Positions 6,433 through 8,805 of a DNA stretch of 8,805 nt are shown here, one piece after another. Source of the stretch: Ruminococcaceae bacterium UBA6857 (GTDB lineage Bacteria; Bacillota; Clostridia; Oscillospirales; Acutalibacteraceae). Location of the stretch: NCBI GenBank assembly GCA_002451715.1, contig DKDD01000081.1, positions 8,181-16,985 on the forward strand, given 5' to 3'. Positions within the stretch are counted from its first letter, which is position 1. Each line of letters starts with the position of its first letter. The notes under the pieces are model-generated. The model did no database searches. It had not been told where the DNA came from and saw nothing but the letters and a program-made list of their open reading frames with translations. The position numbers and the translations under genes were made by a program.

Positions 6433-6738
6433 TCAGACCTGAATTCCGACCGCGTCGCGAACATATGCAGTTATTGAATCCGTTCCGGCGTTCGGGTTTT
6501 TCATGTCGGGTATTTCTGTGATGAGAAGACCGGCGCGCTTTTTTTCGCTGAGAATCGTGCCCGGATATGCAGCAGAAATTGACCTTGTTACAAGAACAAT
6601 GCCGACCGTTTCGTCGCTTCGCGCTTTTGAAAAAGCGTTTTTCAGGCTTTCTTCCGATTCAATAAGCATGCCTTCAACACCTGCGAGTCTGAAACCCGTG
6701 AGCGTATCGTCATCACTGCTCAAAAGAAACATTCTCAT
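6433..6738 (-). CDS. ntpF: V-type ATPase subunit F (rotor shaft accessory subunit)
   Basis: This 101-residue soluble protein is a small Rossmann-like subunit that binds the D shaft and modulates activity. Family marks are DTLTGFRLAGV (11-21) after the first strand MRMFLLSSDD, VGIVLVTRSIS (45-55), the EIPD loop (75-78), and the C-terminal helix DSITAYVRDAVGI (87-99). The length is normal. In Enterococcus hirae nomenclature this subunit is called NtpG; the symbol here follows the subunit letter. The start ATG at 6736-6738 lies only 5 bases after the ntpK stop and has just a weak AAGG upstream, so translation is probably coupled to ntpK. A second ATG two codons later (6730-6732) could also be used. 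Confidence 0.92.
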   Translation of the reverse strand: MRMFLLSSDDDTLTGFRLAGVEGMLIESEESLKNAFSKARSDETVGIVLVTRSISAAYPGTILSEKKRAGLLITEIPDMKNPNAGTDSITAYVRDAVGIQV

Positions 6739-6743
6739 AATTA

Positions 6744-7223
6744 TCAGACCTTGTTGAGGATAAGGATTGAAATAACAACGCCGTAAAGAGCGATTGATTC
6801 ACCGAGGGCAACGAAGATAAGGCTCTTACCGAATGATTTCGGGTCTTCGCTTGTTGCCGCAATAGCTGCCGGTGCACCTGCCGCAACGGCAATACCGCCG
6901 CCGATACCTGCAAGACCTGTTACAAGACCTGCGGCAAGAAGACCGAGACCGTTGGACTGTGTGTTTGTTTCGGTTTCTTCAGCCGTTGTTGCAACGTCGG
7001 AAGTGCTCGGTGCTGCAGCAGCGTCGGGGGTTCCGGTTTCTGCGGAAGCGCAGAATGCAAATACGCTGACCATTACGATGAGAACAAGGAAAGTTGCAAG
7101 GTTAACTCTCATGGCTTTCCTTACCGATTTGCCTTCCATTCTCTTTTTGAAAGTGAAGAAAGCGGAAAGTGTAAGTCCCACTGCGGGAACGATGATTGCC
7201 AAAGCATAAAGAAAACTGGTCAT
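6744..7223 (-). CDS. ntpK: V-type ATPase subunit K (proteolipid c-ring) with an unusual N-terminal half
   Basis: This 159-residue, four-segment membrane protein forms the rotating ion-carrying ring. Segments lie at about 4-23, 42-60, 93-120 and 133-157. The C-terminal pair is the canonical proteolipid hairpin: a glycine-rich first helix (GLAGIGGGIAVAAGAPAA), a polar cytoplasmic loop (ATSEDPKSFGK) and a second helix with the ion-binding Glu142 in GESIALYG. The N-terminal pair lacks this pattern; its loop is basic (KKRMEGKSVRKAMR), and its second helix ends CASAETG before an Ala/Ser/Thr/Glu-rich linker (62-90). That end resembles a signal-peptidase site. The start ATG at 7221-7223 follows GGAGG at 7232-7236. 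The frame is open further upstream to 7391, but that part overlaps ntpI and was rejected. Duplicated-hairpin K proteins have a similar length, but here the first half is diverged or unrelated. Confidence 0.93.
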   Translation of the reverse strand: MTSFLYALAIIVPAVGLTLSAFFTFKKRMEGKSVRKAMRVNLATFLVLIVMVSVFAFCASAETGTPDAAAAPSTSDVATTAEETETNTQSNGLGLLAAGLVTGLAGIGGGIAVAAGAPAAIAATSEDPKSFGKSLIFVALGESIALYGVVISILILNKV

Positions 7224-7272
7224 TTTAATTTCCTCCGATATTAATAAATTTTGTTTGATAAATTTAATTGGT
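7224..7272 (-). promoter_or_regulatory. A+T-rich ntpK leader with strong ribosome-binding site
   Basis: The 49 bases between ntpI and ntpK contain 40 A or T. They end in a consensus GGAGG (7232-7236) 8 bases before the ntpK ATG. An A/T-only 7-base inverted repeat (7245-7251 with 7260-7266) is probably incidental. An unstructured A/U-rich leader with a strong Shine-Dalgarno fits the need for many copies of K per enzyme, as with the known enhancer before E. coli atpE. No clear promoter is visible. Confidence 0.5.
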
Positions 7273-8805
7273 TTACTGCTTGATTTTTGCGGCCTCAAAA
7301 GGTCTGCCCTCGCCCTCATAGAAACGGCTGAACATTTCATAGAACTCAAGTCTGAGTCCCTGAATACCGGTGAGAAGACCTTCAAGCGCAATTACAACGA
7401 TATTGCCGAGAACAACAACAATCATTCCTTTGACAGTTGAGGTGTCGCCCGCAAGGGTAAAGACAACCATCATCATGCTCGCGTGAACGATTACGAACGC
7501 ACCGACACGCAGGAACGAAACCGTGTTGCTGAAATAGGAAAGAATGTATTCGATACATTCAAAAAGGTTTTGCAAAATGAAATCGCCGATGCTGTCCGGC
7601 TTTTTGAACTTGCCCTCGTCAAGAATCGGGGCAAGAAGTTCTTTGCAAAACAGAATCACAACGCCGACAAGAAGCATTATCGTGCTGATTTTCGTCGGGA
7701 AAATACCTTTGCCTGCCATGAACGAATAGGCAAGGTTTGCACCGCCGACATAAACAACAAGACCGGCAAGTCCGTTTTCGGAGAAGAGAGCCGTTCCGAC
7801 TTTCTTTTTCTTGATGTTTGTGATTATGCTTATGAGAATCGCAACCATAACAAGCGCAACGCCGATTCCGATTGCAAAAAGCAAAACCGTGTTGATTGAA
7901 TCCATGACCGAAAGCGGCTTTGACGCAAGTCCCATTGCGTGATATACCGGGTCAAGCAGTTCTTCGAAACCGAATACCGAACCGAAAATGAATCCGAAGA
8001 ACATTGAAGAAACGCCGCACGGAACCAAAATCTTTCCGAGTTCAATCTTTTTAAGTTTCCATGCAAGCAAGCCGCCGAGGGCAAGAACAAAGCCCTGACC
8101 GACATCTCCGAACATGATTCCGAACAAAAGTGTATATGTTGCGGCAACAAACGCCGTGATGTCGATATCACTGTATGATGGAAGACCGTACATTTTTACA
8201 AAGTAAGTATACGGACGCGAGAAGATGAAGTTTTTGAGTCTTACCGGCGGAGAAGAGTTCTTTTCCGGGTCTTCAATCTCGGTCACAAATTCGGGATACT
8301 TATCAAGACGTTTTCTGAACTTCTTTTCCGCCGAAGCAGGAATCCATCCAACGAAGAAGCAGCTTTTTTCGTGGTGAACCGCATATTTGCGAAGTTCAAA
8401 AACAGCGTTAAGTTCTTTGAGCTTGAGATAAAGCGATTTAATCTTTTCGCCCTCGGTTTCCCAAATGGACTTGATTTTTTCGTTCAGCTCTTCCTGCTGT
8501 TTTTTGATAAGCTCAATATTTTCGTTAAGGCTCTTTATGATATCGTCGGTTGTGCCGACAGCCGAGGGAATGTGAAGCCGTTCAAAATGAAGCGAAGCAA
8601 AAATTCCGTCGATTTCATCCTCTCTCTCTTTCGGCGCGAAGTATGCGCCCCAATATCCCGCGTCATTCGAAGAACAGGGACAGAAGAGAATGTAAGGATT
8701 TTCCGAATAGCCTTTCGTAAGCTTCAGATAGCCGTCTTTCGGAAGAAAGCCGAAACGCGGACAGATAAATTTGCAATCAAAAATTTCATCAAGTCCGACA
8801 TTAAG
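7273..8805 (-). CDS. ntpI: V-type ATPase subunit I (membrane stator), N-terminus missing
   Basis: The frame is open from the right edge to the TAA at 7273-7275, giving 510 residues; by comparison with full-length relatives of about 640-660 residues, some 130-150 N-terminal residues lie outside. The soluble part contains FGFLPKDGYLKL, a charged coiled-coil stretch (LNENIELIKKQQEELNEKIK) and the family motif FVGWIPASAEKKF just before the membrane domain. The membrane domain has about eight segments. Landmarks are FGIMFGDVGQG, NTVSFLRVGAFVIVHASMM with the stator Arg (fragment residue 433), and EGLLTGIQGLRLEFYEMFSRFYEGEG with a second conserved Arg (485). Subunit I forms the two half-channels next to the K ring and anchors the peripheral stalks. 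A GTG at 8284-8286 would give a shorter frame, but it lies inside the conserved protein and is not the start. Confidence 0.95.
   Translation of the reverse strand, partial: LNVGLDEIFDCKFICPRFGFLPKDGYLKLTKGYSENPYILFCPCSSNDAGYWGAYFAPKEREDEIDGIFASLHFERLHIPSAVGTTDDIIKSLNENIELIKKQQEELNEKIKSIWETEGEKIKSLYLKLKELNAVFELRKYAVHHEKSCFFVGWIPASAEKKFRKRLDKYPEFVTEIEDPEKNSSPPVRLKNFIFSRPYTYFVKMYGLPSYSDIDITAFVAATYTLLFGIMFGDVGQGFVLALGGLLAWKLKKIELGKILVPCGVSSMFFGFIFGSVFGFEELLDPVYHAMGLASKPLSVMDSINTVLLFAIGIGVALVMVAILISIITNIKKKKVGTALFSENGLAGLVVYVGGANLAYSFMAGKGIFPTKISTIMLLVGVVILFCKELLAPILDEGKFKKPDSIGDFILQNLFECIEYILSYFSNTVSFLRVGAFVIVHASMMMVVFTLAGDTSTVKGMIVVVLGNIVVIALEGLLTGIQGLRLEFYEMFSRFYEGEGRPFEAAKIKQ

Noticed and set aside
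7224..7391. N-terminal extension of ntpK by 56 codons
   Set aside because: It overlaps the ntpI 3' end, gives a non-hydrophobic sequence unlike any proteolipid, and a perfect GGAGG precedes the ATG at 7223.
7483..7899. 138-codon open frame on the plus strand opposite ntpI
   Set aside because: It lies inside the conserved membrane domain of subunit I on the other strand and yields a low-complexity charged product; long antisense frames recur here because of codon bias.
7273..8286. Subunit I starting at the GTG at 8286
   Set aside because: The frame continues upstream without a stop to the window edge and encodes conserved subunit I sequence (FVGWIPASAEKKF, FGFLPKDGYLKL), so the GTG codes an internal Val.

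Overview
The window looks like chromosomal DNA from a low- to mid-GC anaerobic Firmicute of the class Clostridia. The grounds are a spmA-spmB spore-maturation pair, a bacterial V-type (V/A) ATPase operon of clostridial style, a Zur-like Fur regulator with its own metal ABC transporter, and strong purine-rich Shine-Dalgarno sequences. Genus and species cannot be read from the sequence. Nothing looks recently transferred: I see no IS element, integrase, phage gene, CRISPR array, tRNA or rRNA.

The layout has three blocks. (1) Bases 1-646, minus strand: a Fur-family regulator, most likely zinc-sensing (Zur), followed with a 14-base overlap by the start of an ABC transporter ATPase gene that runs off the left edge. 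Its promoter is near consensus (TTGACA, 16 bases, TATAAT). A perfect 14+14 inverted repeat covers the -10 edge and the expected transcription start, which suggests autorepression. (2) Bases 704-1899, plus strand: spmA and spmB, overlapping by 4 bases, preceded by a leader that can fold into a long imperfect hairpin and followed by a strong two-way terminator. (3) Bases 1997-8805, minus strand: a V-type ATPase operon in the transcription order I (partial), K, F, E, A, B, D. It converges on spmB and shares the two-way terminator with it.

In the ATPase, A3B3 is the catalytic head, D and F form the central rotor shaft, E belongs to the peripheral stalk, K is the proteolipid rotor ring and I is the membrane stator. 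Subunit C, which joins the shaft to the ring, and the small G/H stalk subunit are not in the window. In many operons C lies between E and F or A. Here F-E-A are packed with gaps of 16 and 19 bases, so C must lie upstream of I or elsewhere. Subunit K is the most distinctive protein: one canonical proteolipid hairpin with the ion-binding Glu sits behind an N-terminal pair of membrane segments that resembles a signal peptide more than a second proteolipid hairpin.

I do not see a clearly new biological system. The points worth a second look are the architecture of K, the position of subunit C, the hairpin touching the ntpD ribosome-binding site, the operator on the zur promoter, and the structured spmA leader.
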